DNA of 42,571 nt. It comes from an uncultured Chloroflexota bacterium (GTDB lineage Bacteria; Chloroflexota; Anaerolineae; Aggregatilineales; Phototrophicaceae). Within the stretch, counting starts at the first letter, position 1. The number at the start of each line of letters is the position of its first letter. The stretch spans positions 1 to 42,571 of the forward strand of contig CALJKV010000053.1 in assembly GCA_937974245.1 (NCBI GenBank), given 5' to 3'. The position numbers were made by a program, and so were the translations under genes. The notes beneath the pieces are model-generated. The model made no database searches and was not told where the DNA came from. It saw only the letters and a list, made by a program, of their open reading frames with translations. Below, piece after piece: positions 23,900-31,876 of this stretch.

Positions 23900-25795
23900 T
23901 CAGGCTTCGGTGAATTCGGCATCCACCACGTCTTCGTCACCCGTGCCACCTTGCCCGGAGTGGGCTGCACCATCAGGACCGGTCGCGCCTTCCTGACCGT
24001 ACATACTGCCGCCCAGGGTTTGCATTTGTGTGGTGAGCGCCTCAGTTGCCGAGCGAATCTTATTCAGATCGCCACCTTCTTTGGCCTTATGTACCGCATC
24101 AATCTTTTCCTGCGTCAGCTTCTTGGCATCTTCGGGCAACTTTTCATCAAAGTCGCGCAGGAATTTTTCGGCTGCGAATACCGTTGTATCCGCCTGGTTG
24201 TTGATCTCTGCCGCTTCTTTACGTTTGGCGTCATCGGCGGCATGTTGCTCGGCTTCCTTCACCATCCGGTCAATTTCACCATCACTCAAACCGCTGCTGG
24301 CGGTGATGGTAATTTTCTGCTCACGCCCGGTGGCTTTGTCCTGGGCACTCACATTGAGAATGCCGTTAGCGTCAATATCGAAGGTGACTTCAACCTGCGG
24401 CACACCTCGCGGGGCAGGGGGAATACCGTCCAGAATGAATTTGCCCAATGACTTGTTATCGGCGGCCATTGGACGCTCTCCCTGGACAACATGAATTTCA
24501 ACCTGGGTCTGCGAGTCGGCGGCCGTCGAAAATACCTGGCTCTTCTTGGTCGGGATCGTCGTGTTTCGCTCAATGAGTGGAGTTGCCACACCACCCAGCG
24601 TCTCCACGCTCAGGGTGAGCGGGGTCACGTCCAGCAGCAGGATGTCCTTGACATCACCGCCGAGGACACCGGCCTGGATAGCCGCGCCCAAGGCGACCAC
24701 TTCATCGGGGTTGACGCCTTTGGTGGGTTCTTTGCCGAAAAACTTGCGCACGGATTCCTGCACGGCGGGCATACGGGTCATACCGCCAACAAGCACTATT
24801 GCATTAATCTCGTTCTTGCTCAGGTTAGCGTCCTTGAGCGCGGACTCGCACGGGCCGATTGAACGCTGGATCAGATCCCCGACCATGCTTTCCAACTTGG
24901 CGCGTGTGAGCGTGAGGTTCAGGTGTTTAGGGCCGCTGGCATCTGCTGTAATGTAGGGCAGGTTGATCTCGGCATTGAGCGTGGTCGAAAGCTCTATTTT
25001 GGCTTTTTCTGCCGCTTCTTTCATGCGCTGCAACGCCTGACGATCATGTCGCAGATCAATGCCCTGGTCGCGTTTGAATTCGTCGGCGATCCAGTCAATG
25101 ATTACCTCATCAAAGTTATCACCACCCAGATAGGTATCGCCGTTGGTGCTGCGGACTTCAAACACGCCGTCGCCGACTTCCAGGATGGAGATGTCGAACG
25201 TGCCGCCGCCCAGGTCGTAGACGGCGATGATCTCATTTTTGTGTTCGCCTAAGCCGTAAGCAAGGCTGGAAGCAGTTGGCTCATTGATGATACGCATCAC
25301 TTCCAGGCCAGCGATCTTCCCGGCGTCTTTGGTGGCGTTACGCTGGGTATCGTTGAAGTAGGCCGGAACAGTAATCACGGCACGATCAACGGTTTCGCCC
25401 AGGTAGGCTTCCGCATCGGCCTTGATTTTCTGCAAAACCATCGCGGATATTTCCGGTGGGCTGTATTCCTTGCCGCCCATGTGAACACGAATATCGCCAT
25501 TCGGGGCAGCACTCACTTTATAGGGGGTGCGCTTGGTGGTTTCCTGAACCTGTTTGTCGCTGAACTTGCGCCCCATGAACCGTTTGACGGAGAAAATCGT
25601 GTTTTCCGGGTTGACAACCGCCTGGTTACGGGCGACTTTGCCAACCAACCGCTCATTGGTTTTCGGATTGATCGCCACCACCGAAGGAATCAGATTTCCA
25701 CCCTCAGCCGACGGGATAACCACCGGCTCCCCGCCTTCCATTACGGCGACAACCGAGTTTGTTGTACCCAAGTCAATGCCGATAATTCTTCCCAT
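23900..25795 (-). CDS. dnaK: Chaperone protein DnaK
   Basis: The 631-residue Hsp70 binds and releases hydrophobic peptides in an ATP cycle run by DnaJ and GrpE. The actin-like ATPase domain has IGIDLGTTNS at the N-terminus, IAVYDLGGGTFDISI (near 190) and AIVLVGGMTRMPAVQ (near 330). The substrate domain follows the DVTPLTLSVETLGG linker region, and the alpha-helical lid ends in a Gly-rich stretch and DVVDAEFTEA. Length and motifs are typical. AGGAG lies about 12 bases before the ATG. It sits in the order grpE-dnaK-dnaJ, 130 bases after grpE. Confidence 0.98.
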   Translation of the reverse strand: MGRIIGIDLGTTNSVVAVMEGGEPVVIPSAEGGNLIPSVVAINPKTNERLVGKVARNQAVVNPENTIFSVKRFMGRKFSDKQVQETTKRTPYKVSAAPNGDIRVHMGGKEYSPPEISAMVLQKIKADAEAYLGETVDRAVITVPAYFNDTQRNATKDAGKIAGLEVMRIINEPTASSLAYGLGEHKNEIIAVYDLGGGTFDISILEVGDGVFEVRSTNGDTYLGGDNFDEVIIDWIADEFKRDQGIDLRHDRQALQRMKEAAEKAKIELSTTLNAEINLPYITADASGPKHLNLTLTRAKLESMVGDLIQRSIGPCESALKDANLSKNEINAIVLVGGMTRMPAVQESVRKFFGKEPTKGVNPDEVVALGAAIQAGVLGGDVKDILLLDVTPLTLSVETLGGVATPLIERNTTIPTKKSQVFSTAADSQTQVEIHVVQGERPMAADNKSLGKFILDGIPPAPRGVPQVEVTFDIDANGILNVSAQDKATGREQKITITASSGLSDGEIDRMVKEAEQHAADDAKRKEAAEINNQADTTVFAAEKFLRDFDEKLPEDAKKLTQEKIDAVHKAKEGGDLNKIRSATEALTTQMQTLGGSMYGQEGATGPDGAAHSGQGGTGDEDVVDAEFTEA

Positions 25796-25906
25796 GCTCG
25801 TAGTTACTCCTCTTGACTGACATTTGGTTGCCCGGTTTCTGGCGATACGACCGGCAAAACGGGCGCAGATAATAACGGATAAGATTTCCTACAGATTATT
25901 CATTCT

Positions 25907-25925
25907 CCTGATACAGCGAATCAGG
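25907..25925 (-). other. Small stem-loop directly after the grpE stop
   Basis: CCTGAT (25907-25912) and ATCAGG (25920-25925) form a 6-base stem with a 7-base loop immediately after the grpE stop codon. No T run follows on the minus strand, so this is more likely an mRNA processing or stability element than a terminator. Confidence 0.3.
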
Positions 25926-26474
25926 TTAAGGTGCTACTTTCACCAGAGCGGAACGCAGGACACGGTCTCCCCAGACATAGCCTTTTTGCAGTGTGATAAC
26001 CACATGACCACTTTCGACTGTGTCGCTGTCTTCCATGCCTACCGCCTCATGACGGTTGGGGTCAAACGGCTGGCCGACCGGGTCTAGGACTTCGATTCGC
26101 TGCTCATCCAGCATTTTCAGGAATTTGCGATGGATCAGCGTCATCCCCTCTAACCAGGCATGACCGCTAATGTCATCAGGTATATTAGAAAATGCCCGTT
26201 CAAAATCATCTATAACCGGTAGCAGCGTGAGCAGGACATCCAGGGCTGCATTTTGCCGGATGTCTTTCATGTCGCGCTCGATTCGCCGCTTGTAATTGGC
26301 GAATTCCGCCCGTTCTCGCTGCCAGCCTTCCATAAAGTCCTGCGCTTTTTTCTGGGCTTCAGCGATTTGGGTATGCAATTCTTGATCTTCAGGATGTACG
26401 GGCGGCGTTTGCGCGTCCTGTTCCGCAGCTTCTTTCGCCGGCACGACATCCTCCTGGATTTCATCCTGATTCAC
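25926..26474 (-). CDS. grpE: Nucleotide exchange factor GrpE
   Basis: The 182-residue protein releases ADP from DnaK. A long acidic, charged N-terminus (to about 35) leads into the coiled-coil helix (LHTQIAEAQKKAQDFMEGWQRERAEFANYKRR). The four-helix region (LLTLLPVIDDFERAF, GMTLIHRKFLKML) and the beta wing (VGQPFDPNRHEAVG, VITLQKGYVWGDRVLRSALVKVA) follow. The start is GTG, with GAGGAGG about eight bases upstream. It heads the chaperone operon. hrcA, often upstream in other phyla, is not present here. Confidence 0.96.
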   Translation of the reverse strand: MNQDEIQEDVVPAKEAAEQDAQTPPVHPEDQELHTQIAEAQKKAQDFMEGWQRERAEFANYKRRIERDMKDIRQNAALDVLLTLLPVIDDFERAFSNIPDDISGHAWLEGMTLIHRKFLKMLDEQRIEVLDPVGQPFDPNRHEAVGMEDSDTVESGHVVITLQKGYVWGDRVLRSALVKVAP

Positions 26475-26521
26475 AGGTTCTTCCTCCTCAATGCGATGTG
26501 AAGCATACCGGGTTTCCCAGA

Positions 26522-26539
26522 TACACTGTGAACAGTGTA
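26522..26539. promoter_or_regulatory. Palindromic operator candidate in front of grpE
   Basis: TACACTG (26522-26528) and CAGTGTA (26533-26539) are perfect inverted repeats around TGAA. The site lies about 48 bases upstream of the grpE start, at or just past the predicted transcription start. It does not match the CIRCE consensus arms (TTAGCACTC / GAGTGCTAA) and has no T run on either strand. A repressor site for the heat-shock operon is the simplest reading. Confidence 0.4.
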
Positions 26540-26546
26540 GCGATAC

Positions 26547-26575
26547 CGTATATGAATCGCGTTAGCAAAGTACAA
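26547..26575 (-). promoter_or_regulatory. Possible grpE operon promoter
   Basis: On the minus strand TTGTAC (26570-26575), a 17-base spacer and TATACG (26547-26552) match sigma-70 boxes moderately. The predicted start near 26540 abuts the palindrome at 26522-26539. Confidence 0.35.
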
Positions 26576-26586
26576 GAAAGGGATTA

Positions 26587-27540
26587 TCAGTCAACCCCAC
26601 CGCCGCCAGGTAATGTTGGCGGTGGAGGCAAGGTTGCAGTCGTTGTGTTTTCGACTTCCACAACTGAAGAAGAGATCCACAGTTTCCGACCACTGGTGGC
26701 ATGGAGAACCTGATACCAGACAATGCTCTCCCCTTCGGTGTCAAACCCCCGTGCTTGGGCGAGCGCTTCATATATCTGGCCCTCTGCGCCCGTTGCAATC
26801 ACTTCAAACTCAATTCCCGGCCCACTGCGAAGATTGACAAAATCATAGGACGTAACACGAATCAAAAAGGTATTTTCTGGCTGAAAGGACACGGTATATA
26901 TTGCTGCTGGCGATGAGGCTGCGCCACCCCCTGGCCCAGAAAAGGTGGCAGCTGAGGCGGTGAGTGTGGGTTGAGATGTAGTGGGTATGTTAGGGATGTT
27001 CAGTGATACCAAAACGATAATTGTGGCGACAGCCAGAATGATGAATGCGATTGCCAACTGATAATTGCGGGAGGAAAGGTTGGATCGAATGTGTGCGAAA
27101 GGGGGATTCAATATGGGCAAATCGGGGGACAATCCCATTGAATTCGTGTTGACTATTATGCCCTGACGTACAAGTTCTACCTCGAGTTTATCAAACGCAG
27201 CCTCGAATCGCAGATTATTGAAATCAATGTATTGAATTCGGTTTAACTGGAAATGGATTTTCGTCGGTTTGAGCATAACCGGTACAACTGGCTTTTTATG
27301 ATCCAGAAAATATTGCCACTCGTCGCTGACATTCTCAGAGGCCATCGAATCTGGAGAAACGATCAAAATCATCACCTGACTTTGATCCAGACCCTGCTGG
27401 ATAGAGTCGCTCCATTTAGAGCCGGCGTGAATATCCCGCAAATCTATCCAAACATCTATACCTGACTGGGCTAGAGTATTGGAAAGCTGTGTCGCAAACG
27501 AAGCATCCTTACGACTGTAGCTAATAAATATTTGTGACAT
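26587..27540 (-). CDS. TIR-domain membrane protein with extracytoplasmic SH3b domain
   Basis: The 317-residue protein has a TIR domain at 1-130 (IFISYSRKDASFA, GIDVWID, WSDSIQQGLDQSQVMILIVSPDS, then KKPVVPVML). Glu74 in NVSDEWQYF sits where TIR NAD hydrolases keep their catalytic glutamate. One membrane helix follows at about 160-182. A Ser/Thr/Pro/Gly-rich spacer leads to an SH3b domain at about 233-292 (FVNLRSGPGIEFEVI, KLWISSSV), and a proline/glycine tail ends the protein. The TIR part should be cytosolic and the SH3b outside. The ATG at 27540 starts right at the TIR motif with a weak AGAG site; an in-frame basic extension to 27606 seems less likely. No sensor or effector partner gene of a known TIR defence system is adjacent. 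Confidence 0.8.
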   Translation of the reverse strand: MSQIFISYSRKDASFATQLSNTLAQSGIDVWIDLRDIHAGSKWSDSIQQGLDQSQVMILIVSPDSMASENVSDEWQYFLDHKKPVVPVMLKPTKIHFQLNRIQYIDFNNLRFEAAFDKLEVELVRQGIIVNTNSMGLSPDLPILNPPFAHIRSNLSSRNYQLAIAFIILAVATIIVLVSLNIPNIPTTSQPTLTASAATFSGPGGGAASSPAAIYTVSFQPENTFLIRVTSYDFVNLRSGPGIEFEVIATGAEGQIYEALAQARGFDTEGESIVWYQVLHATSGRKLWISSSVVEVENTTTATLPPPPTLPGGGGVD

Positions 27541-27638
27541 ATTTTTGTCTCTTTTTCTGACTTTGTTTCGCGTCTTTACAAATTTTCTTGATCGTATTAT
27601 ACGCAAATTTCACACAAGAAATTAGGATTATCTAATTT

Positions 27639-27667
27639 TTGACTCAGCATAAAAACCGTGTTATAGT
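27639..27667 (+). promoter_or_regulatory. Promoter of the branched-chain amino acid type ABC operon
   Basis: TTGACT (27639-27644), a 17-base spacer and TATAGT (27662-27667) predict a start near 27674. This leaves a 5' leader of about 230 bases before the binding-protein gene. Confidence 0.68.
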
Positions 27668-27764
27668 CCCCGCCACTCGGCCAGAGCTTGCAACCTAACC
27701 TGAAATAATACCTGATTGTCCCTAACCACCTCAAGCATCGGCCGTTGGATACTGTTCCCAAATA

Positions 27765-27839
27765 TAGCCTAATCCCTGTTCGTTTGAGTTAGGCGAAAGG
27801 AGTGAAACGAGTTCACCATCATCATAAATTATTAGGCTA
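27765..27839 (+). ncRNA. Structured leader candidate with nested inverted repeats
   Basis: TAGCCTAAT (27765-27773) and its perfect complement ATTAGGCTA (27831-27839) enclose a second hairpin, TCGTTT (27780-27785) with AAACGA (27805-27810). The AGGCT of the 3' arm can instead pair with AGCCT (near 27870-27875), which is followed by a T-rich TTTGTTTTT just before the ribosome-binding site. That would form an alternative, weak terminator-like fold. I do not recognise a known riboswitch class. Confidence 0.35.
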
Positions 27840-27902
27840 GAGGTTTGGAAGCAGTACACCATCCATGAAGCCTTTGTTTTTAATAGAGAGGTGATTAAAC
27901 GT

Positions 27903-29162
27903 ATGAAACGCGCACTTTACTTGTTAAGTGTTGTTCTTCTGGTCACGGTGCTGCTAGGTGTAACCCTTGTTGCCAATGCCCAGGAGCGCACCGCTGTTAT
28001 CGGGTTTACCGCTTCTACGACTGGTAAATACAATGTGGAGTCCACACGCCAAATTAATGGGCTTAATCTGTGGCTCAACCAGGTGAATGAGTCCGGTGGC
28101 ATCACTTTGAGCGATGGCACCGTGGTTACTTTTGAAACCGTTTTCTATGATGATGAGTCGAACACGGACCGGGTTCAGGAACTCTATACCCGCCTGGCGA
28201 CTGACGACAACGCGGACTTCCTGATTAGCCCGTATTCCAGCGGTTTGACCGACGCTTCCTCGATTATTGCTGAGCAGTACGGCAAGGTAATGATTACTAC
28301 AGGCGCGGCATCGGACAGCACCTACCAGAAGGGCTATTCCCTGGTTTTCCAGACGTATACCCCAGCCAGTCGCTACCTGACCGGCGCCCTGGATTTGTTG
28401 GCCTCACTGGATGAGTCGGCGACGAAAATCGCCATCGTTCACGAAAATGATAAATTCTCCTCCGATGTATCCACTGCTTTAAACGAATATGCGCTGGCGC
28501 TGGGCTACGAAGTCGTCCTGTTTGAAGGATATGACTCCGGCACTACCGATTTCGCACCGTTTATTAACAAGATTCAGGATGCTGCGCCTGACGCTGTATT
28601 GGGCGGCGGTCACTTCCAGGATGGCAGCACCTTTGCCCGCCAGCTTTACGAAAAAGGCATTGACCTCAAATTCGTGGCGCTGCTGGTTGCTCCCCCTGAA
28701 CCGAGCTTTTCGGAATTGGGCGACGCAGCAGTCGGTGTGGTTGGCCCCAGCCAGTGGGAACCGCTGGGCCTGATTGATGCAATGGCGGCAGAGGCGGCTG
28801 GCCTGGAATTCTTCGGCCCGTCCGGTCAGGAATTCATTGACGCGTACATGGCGGCTTATGACGAAGAGCCTTCCTACCATGCGGCGGGTGGTTATGTCGC
28901 CGGTCTGCTCCTCCAAAAAGCCATTATTGATGCCGACTCGCTGGATACCCAGGCCATCAAAGAGGCGTTGGATAATATGGATCTCCTGACCTTCTTCGGT
29001 CACATGCAGTTCGATACGACGCCCGAAGCGCATGGTCTGCAAATCGGACATTCCATGATGTATATCCAGTGGCAAGGCGAAGGCGACATGCTGGAAAAAG
29101 CCATTGTCTGGCCGCCGGAAGCCGTTACAGGTGACGCGCTGTATCCCATTCGCGGAGAATAG
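27903..29162 (+). CDS. ABC transporter substrate-binding protein, Leu/Ile/Val-binding (Peripla_BP_6) type
   Basis: The 419-residue secreted protein binds the substrate of the downstream permease. It has a signal peptide with basic KR residues, a hydrophobic core and an AxA-like cleavage region (VANAQ). The two-lobed type I binding fold follows: TAVIGFTASTTGKYN, GLNLWLNQVNESGGI, DDESNTDRVQELYTRLATDD, ISPYSSGLTDA, and KIAIVHENDKFSSD. No lipobox cysteine is present, which is unusual if the cell has a single membrane. The ATG at 27903 has AGGTGA eight bases upstream and is preferred over the GTG at 27891. Members bind branched-chain amino acids, amides, urea or aromatic acids, so the substrate is not settled. 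Confidence 0.9.
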   Translation: MKRALYLLSVVLLVTVLLGVTLVANAQERTAVIGFTASTTGKYNVESTRQINGLNLWLNQVNESGGITLSDGTVVTFETVFYDDESNTDRVQELYTRLATDDNADFLISPYSSGLTDASSIIAEQYGKVMITTGAASDSTYQKGYSLVFQTYTPASRYLTGALDLLASLDESATKIAIVHENDKFSSDVSTALNEYALALGYEVVLFEGYDSGTTDFAPFINKIQDAAPDAVLGGGHFQDGSTFARQLYEKGIDLKFVALLVAPPEPSFSELGDAAVGVVGPSQWEPLGLIDAMAAEAAGLEFFGPSGQEFIDAYMAAYDEEPSYHAAGGYVAGLLLQKAIIDADSLDTQAIKEALDNMDLLTFFGHMQFDTTPEAHGLQIGHSMMYIQWQGEGDMLEKAIVWPPEAVTGDALYPIRGE

Positions 29163-29197
29163 CATCCCAACCAGCCATACCAAACCGGCAATACCCG

Positions 29198-29226
29198 TTC
29201 AGGGGCGTGAAGGCTGCGCCCCTGAA
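29198..29226 (+). other. Perfect 10-base stem-loop between binding-protein and permease genes
   Basis: TTCAGGGGCG (29198-29207) and CGCCCCTGAA (29217-29226) pair perfectly around a 9-base loop. No T run follows. Such hairpins after binding-protein genes protect the upstream mRNA and let the binding protein be made in excess over the permease. That is the likely role here. Confidence 0.5.
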
Positions 29227-29298
29227 TCCTATCTGCTGTATTCCGGCAGAGTGTGGCCCGTATTACACCGCTGTTCAATCGTGAAATAGGGGGATACT

Positions 29299-30153
29299 GT
29301 GGATATTTTAACGTTTCTTGTTGACGGTCTGCTGATTGGCTTCGTTTACGGTATTGCGGCGATGGGGCTGACATTGATCTGGGGGGTGATGAATGTTATC
29401 AACCTCTCACACGGCCCGATCATCGCGCTTGGTATGTTCGGCATTTACTTCGCGGCGACCAGCCTGGGGGTGAACCCGTATGTGGGTGTTATTCTGGTCT
29501 CGTTTGCCGGGCTGCTCCTGGGGATGTTGATCTACGCAATTGCGATTCATCGCGTGATTAATGCGCCCCATCTTTCGACACTTCTGGCGACCTTCGCGGT
29601 CAATATGATTATCATCGGTTTAGGGACAACGGCTTTTACAACTTCGGCCTATAATGTTGATTTCTCGTTGGGCAATATTTCAGTCGGGCCGGTGAATACG
29701 CCCACCACACGGGTGGTTGCTGCTCTGGCCTCGGTACTGGTCACTGGTGCGCTTTACTTCTTCCTCTATCGGACCACCTTGGGGAAGTATGTGCGGGCTG
29801 TGACCGATAACCGGGCGGCAGCTGAACTGATGGGTATTCCTTCGGCGCGTATCCTTGCATTGAGTTTCGGACTGGGTACCATGCTGGCCGCGATTGCTGG
29901 TGGGCTGATTGCGACATTTTTCCCGTTTACCATTCTTTCCGGCGGTGCTTATGAACTCAAGAGTTTTGTCGTCGGCGTGATGGGTGGGGTCGGTAATCCC
30001 CTGGGTGCGTTGATCGGCGGGCTGATTCTTGGCACATTCGAGGGGGTTATCCCCGCCTTCATGCCCACCTCATGGGTGCCGGTGCTGGAATTCATCCTGT
30101 TTGTGGTGATCTTACTCGTTCGTCCGACTGGGCTGCTGGGGGCGAAAAAATGA
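29299..30153 (+). CDS. livH: Branched-chain amino acid type ABC transporter permease (LivH-like)
   Basis: The 284-residue membrane protein is one half of the permease pore. About eight hydrophobic segments are visible. Family landmarks include GLLIGFVYGIAAMGLTLIWGVMNVINLSHG at the N-terminus and, after RAVTDNRAAAELMGIP, the ATPase-contact loop. A C-terminal GGVGNPLGALIGGLILG stretch matches the end of LivH proteins. The start is GTG with GGGGGA upstream. Its stop overlaps the start of the next permease gene by four bases (ATGA), showing translational coupling. Confidence 0.92.
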   Translation: MDILTFLVDGLLIGFVYGIAAMGLTLIWGVMNVINLSHGPIIALGMFGIYFAATSLGVNPYVGVILVSFAGLLLGMLIYAIAIHRVINAPHLSTLLATFAVNMIIIGLGTTAFTTSAYNVDFSLGNISVGPVNTPTTRVVAALASVLVTGALYFFLYRTTLGKYVRAVTDNRAAAELMGIPSARILALSFGLGTMLAAIAGGLIATFFPFTILSGGAYELKSFVVGVMGGVGNPLGALIGGLILGTFEGVIPAFMPTSWVPVLEFILFVVILLVRPTGLLGAKK

Positions 30154-31124
30154 GTCTGAAAAACCTCAAAAACCCTGGATTGTGGCTGACTCTGGTAGTC
30201 GTTTTCATCCTGGGCGTGATACCTATCATAAACAATAAGGCATCCGCCCGTGAAGAAACGCTCACAGTATTGCTATCAGTAATCCTGGTGAGCAGCCTGA
30301 ATATTCTGCTCGGTTATACCGGCTACATCAGCTTCGGCCATATCGTGTTCTACGGTATGGGCGGGTACGTGGGTCTGTTTTTAATCAGCGTCTACGGCTG
30401 GTCACTCTGGACAGCGATGGTCGCCGGTGGTCTGGCTTCCGGGCTGCTGGCATTCTTGTTGGGTTCGGCCATCCTGCGATTGCGCGGGAGCTACTTCGCG
30501 CTGGCGACAATCGGCATCAATGAGGCGATGCGGGCTTTCATCAGCAACTTTGAGCCGTTCGGCGGGCCGACAGGTATCTCGCTCAATTTCCAGGTCTATA
30601 ACCAGTATGGTGGTGCGGCGCAGGCTTTGTGGACGATCTACTATGTCGTTCTGGCGCTGGCGTTGGGCAACATTCTCCTCAGCTACGTGGTAAAGACCAG
30701 CAAGTTCGGGTTGGGGTTGCAAGCCATCCGTGAAGACGAGGAAGCTGCCGAAGTCATGGGTGTAGTGACGCCCAGCAGCAAAACCTGGGCGTATGTGCTA
30801 TCGGCTATCCTGCCGGGCATGGTTGGGGTGTTGTTCTTCTTCAAGAATGGGAACATTGAACCCGGCCCGGCTTTCCGGTTGCATCTCTCCATCGAACTGT
30901 TGGTGATGGTTATGTTGGGTGGATATGGCACGATTGCTGGCCCGGTGCTGGGTGCCTTCGGCTACCAACGGCTGCGTGGCCTGTTGCTCACGAGTGATCT
31001 GTTCAAGAATATCCAGCTGACAGTGGCTGGGGTGCTGCTGCTGGTTATCATCCTGTTTATCCCGTCGGGGGCTGTCGGCTGGATACGCCACCGCTTCCCG
31101 GTAACGAGGAGGTACCTGCCATGA
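30150..31124 (+). CDS. livM: Branched-chain amino acid type ABC transporter permease (LivM-like)
   Basis: The 324-residue membrane protein is the second permease half. It has about nine to ten hydrophobic segments, SLNILLGYTGYISFGHIVFYGMGGY near 55-80, the ATPase-contact loop GLGLQAIREDEEAAEVMGV, and GGYGTIAGPVLGAF near the end. The ATG at 30150 overlaps the LivH stop in ATGA; an upstream in-frame extension to 30072 lies inside livH and is rejected. Its stop overlaps the ATPase start in the same way. Confidence 0.92.
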   Translation: MSLKNLKNPGLWLTLVVVFILGVIPIINNKASAREETLTVLLSVILVSSLNILLGYTGYISFGHIVFYGMGGYVGLFLISVYGWSLWTAMVAGGLASGLLAFLLGSAILRLRGSYFALATIGINEAMRAFISNFEPFGGPTGISLNFQVYNQYGGAAQALWTIYYVVLALALGNILLSYVVKTSKFGLGLQAIREDEEAAEVMGVVTPSSKTWAYVLSAILPGMVGVLFFFKNGNIEPGPAFRLHLSIELLVMVMLGGYGTIAGPVLGAFGYQRLRGLLLTSDLFKNIQLTVAGVLLLVIILFIPSGAVGWIRHRFPVTRRYLP

Positions 31125-31876
31125 TCTTGCAAGTGAGTGGAGTCAGCAAGCGTTTTGGCGGGTTGCAGGCCCTGAGCGATGTTTCCTTCAACCTGGAAGA
31201 AGGTCGGATTATGGGGTTGATCGGCCCGAATGGTGCCGGCAAGACAACGTTGTTTAACTGTATCAACGGGGTCTACAAGCCGGAGGAAGGCCGTGTGGTC
31301 TTTCGCGGGCAGGATATCACCGGCAGCAAGACGTACCACGTTGCAAAAATGGGGTTAGCCCGAACGCACCAGATTGTTCGCCCGTTGAACGACCTGACGA
31401 TTCGGGAGAATGTCATTGTAGGGGCATGTTTCGGGCGTGAGAACCACTCATTGGGGGGCGCCGAAAAAATCGCTGAAGAAGTCCTGGAATTCGTGCGTCT
31501 GCATGAACGTGCCAACCAACTGGCCGGGAGTCTTAATGTGGGGCAAAAGAAGCGTCTCGAAATGGCGCGGGCCCTGGCGGCACGGCCATATCTGCTGCTG
31601 CTGGACGAAGTACTCGCCGGGTTGAATGCATCCGAAATCACACAGATGATCGGTATTGTCCGTGATATCCGGGAGCGCGGCACGACGATTATCATGATTG
31701 AGCATGTGATGCAGGCTGTGATGAATGTGTCGGACGATATTCTGGTGCTGGATTTTGGCAAGCAGATTGCGTTTGGCACGCCAGAACAAGTCGCCAATGA
31801 TCCGAAAGTGATTGAAGCCTATCTCGGTGATCCCACCCTGGCAGCCGAACTAAGCGGGAAGAAGAGTTCAGCTTAG
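31121..31876 (+). CDS. livG: ABC transporter ATPase (LivG-like)
   Basis: The 251-residue ATPase powers the transporter together with the LivF-like subunit. Walker A is GPNGAGKTT (near 35-43), the Q-loop region follows, and Walker B with catalytic Glu is LLLLDEVLAGL. The H-loop histidine is in MIEHVM. The signature motif reads LNVGQKKRLEMARAL, with Asn-Val in place of the common SGG or AYG. AGGAGG lies about eight bases upstream of the ATG, which overlaps the LivM stop. LivG-type long insertions (TYHVAKMGLARTHQIVRPLNDLT) are present. Confidence 0.93.
   Translation: MILQVSGVSKRFGGLQALSDVSFNLEEGRIMGLIGPNGAGKTTLFNCINGVYKPEEGRVVFRGQDITGSKTYHVAKMGLARTHQIVRPLNDLTIRENVIVGACFGRENHSLGGAEKIAEEVLEFVRLHERANQLAGSLNVGQKKRLEMARALAARPYLLLLDEVLAGLNASEITQMIGIVRDIRERGTTIIMIEHVMQAVMNVSDDILVLDFGKQIAFGTPEQVANDPKVIEAYLGDPTLAAELSGKKSSA

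Larger units (their letters stand above)
27541..27902. other. Gene-free region between the TIR gene and the ABC transporter operon
   Basis: This 362-base AT-rich stretch holds the divergent control regions. For the TIR gene a TATAAT on the minus strand lies at 27595-27600 without a clear -35. For the transporter operon it holds the promoter at 27639-27667 and a leader of about 230 bases with nested inverted repeats. I see no tRNA or small gene in it. Confidence 0.6.

Noticed and set aside
23879..24451. Plus-strand open frame opposite the 3' part of dnaK
   Set aside because: Long antisense frames over dnaK are a known artefact; nothing supports expression.
26475..26586. CIRCE element for HrcA upstream of grpE
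   Set aside because: Neither arm of the CIRCE consensus is present; only an unrelated palindrome was found.
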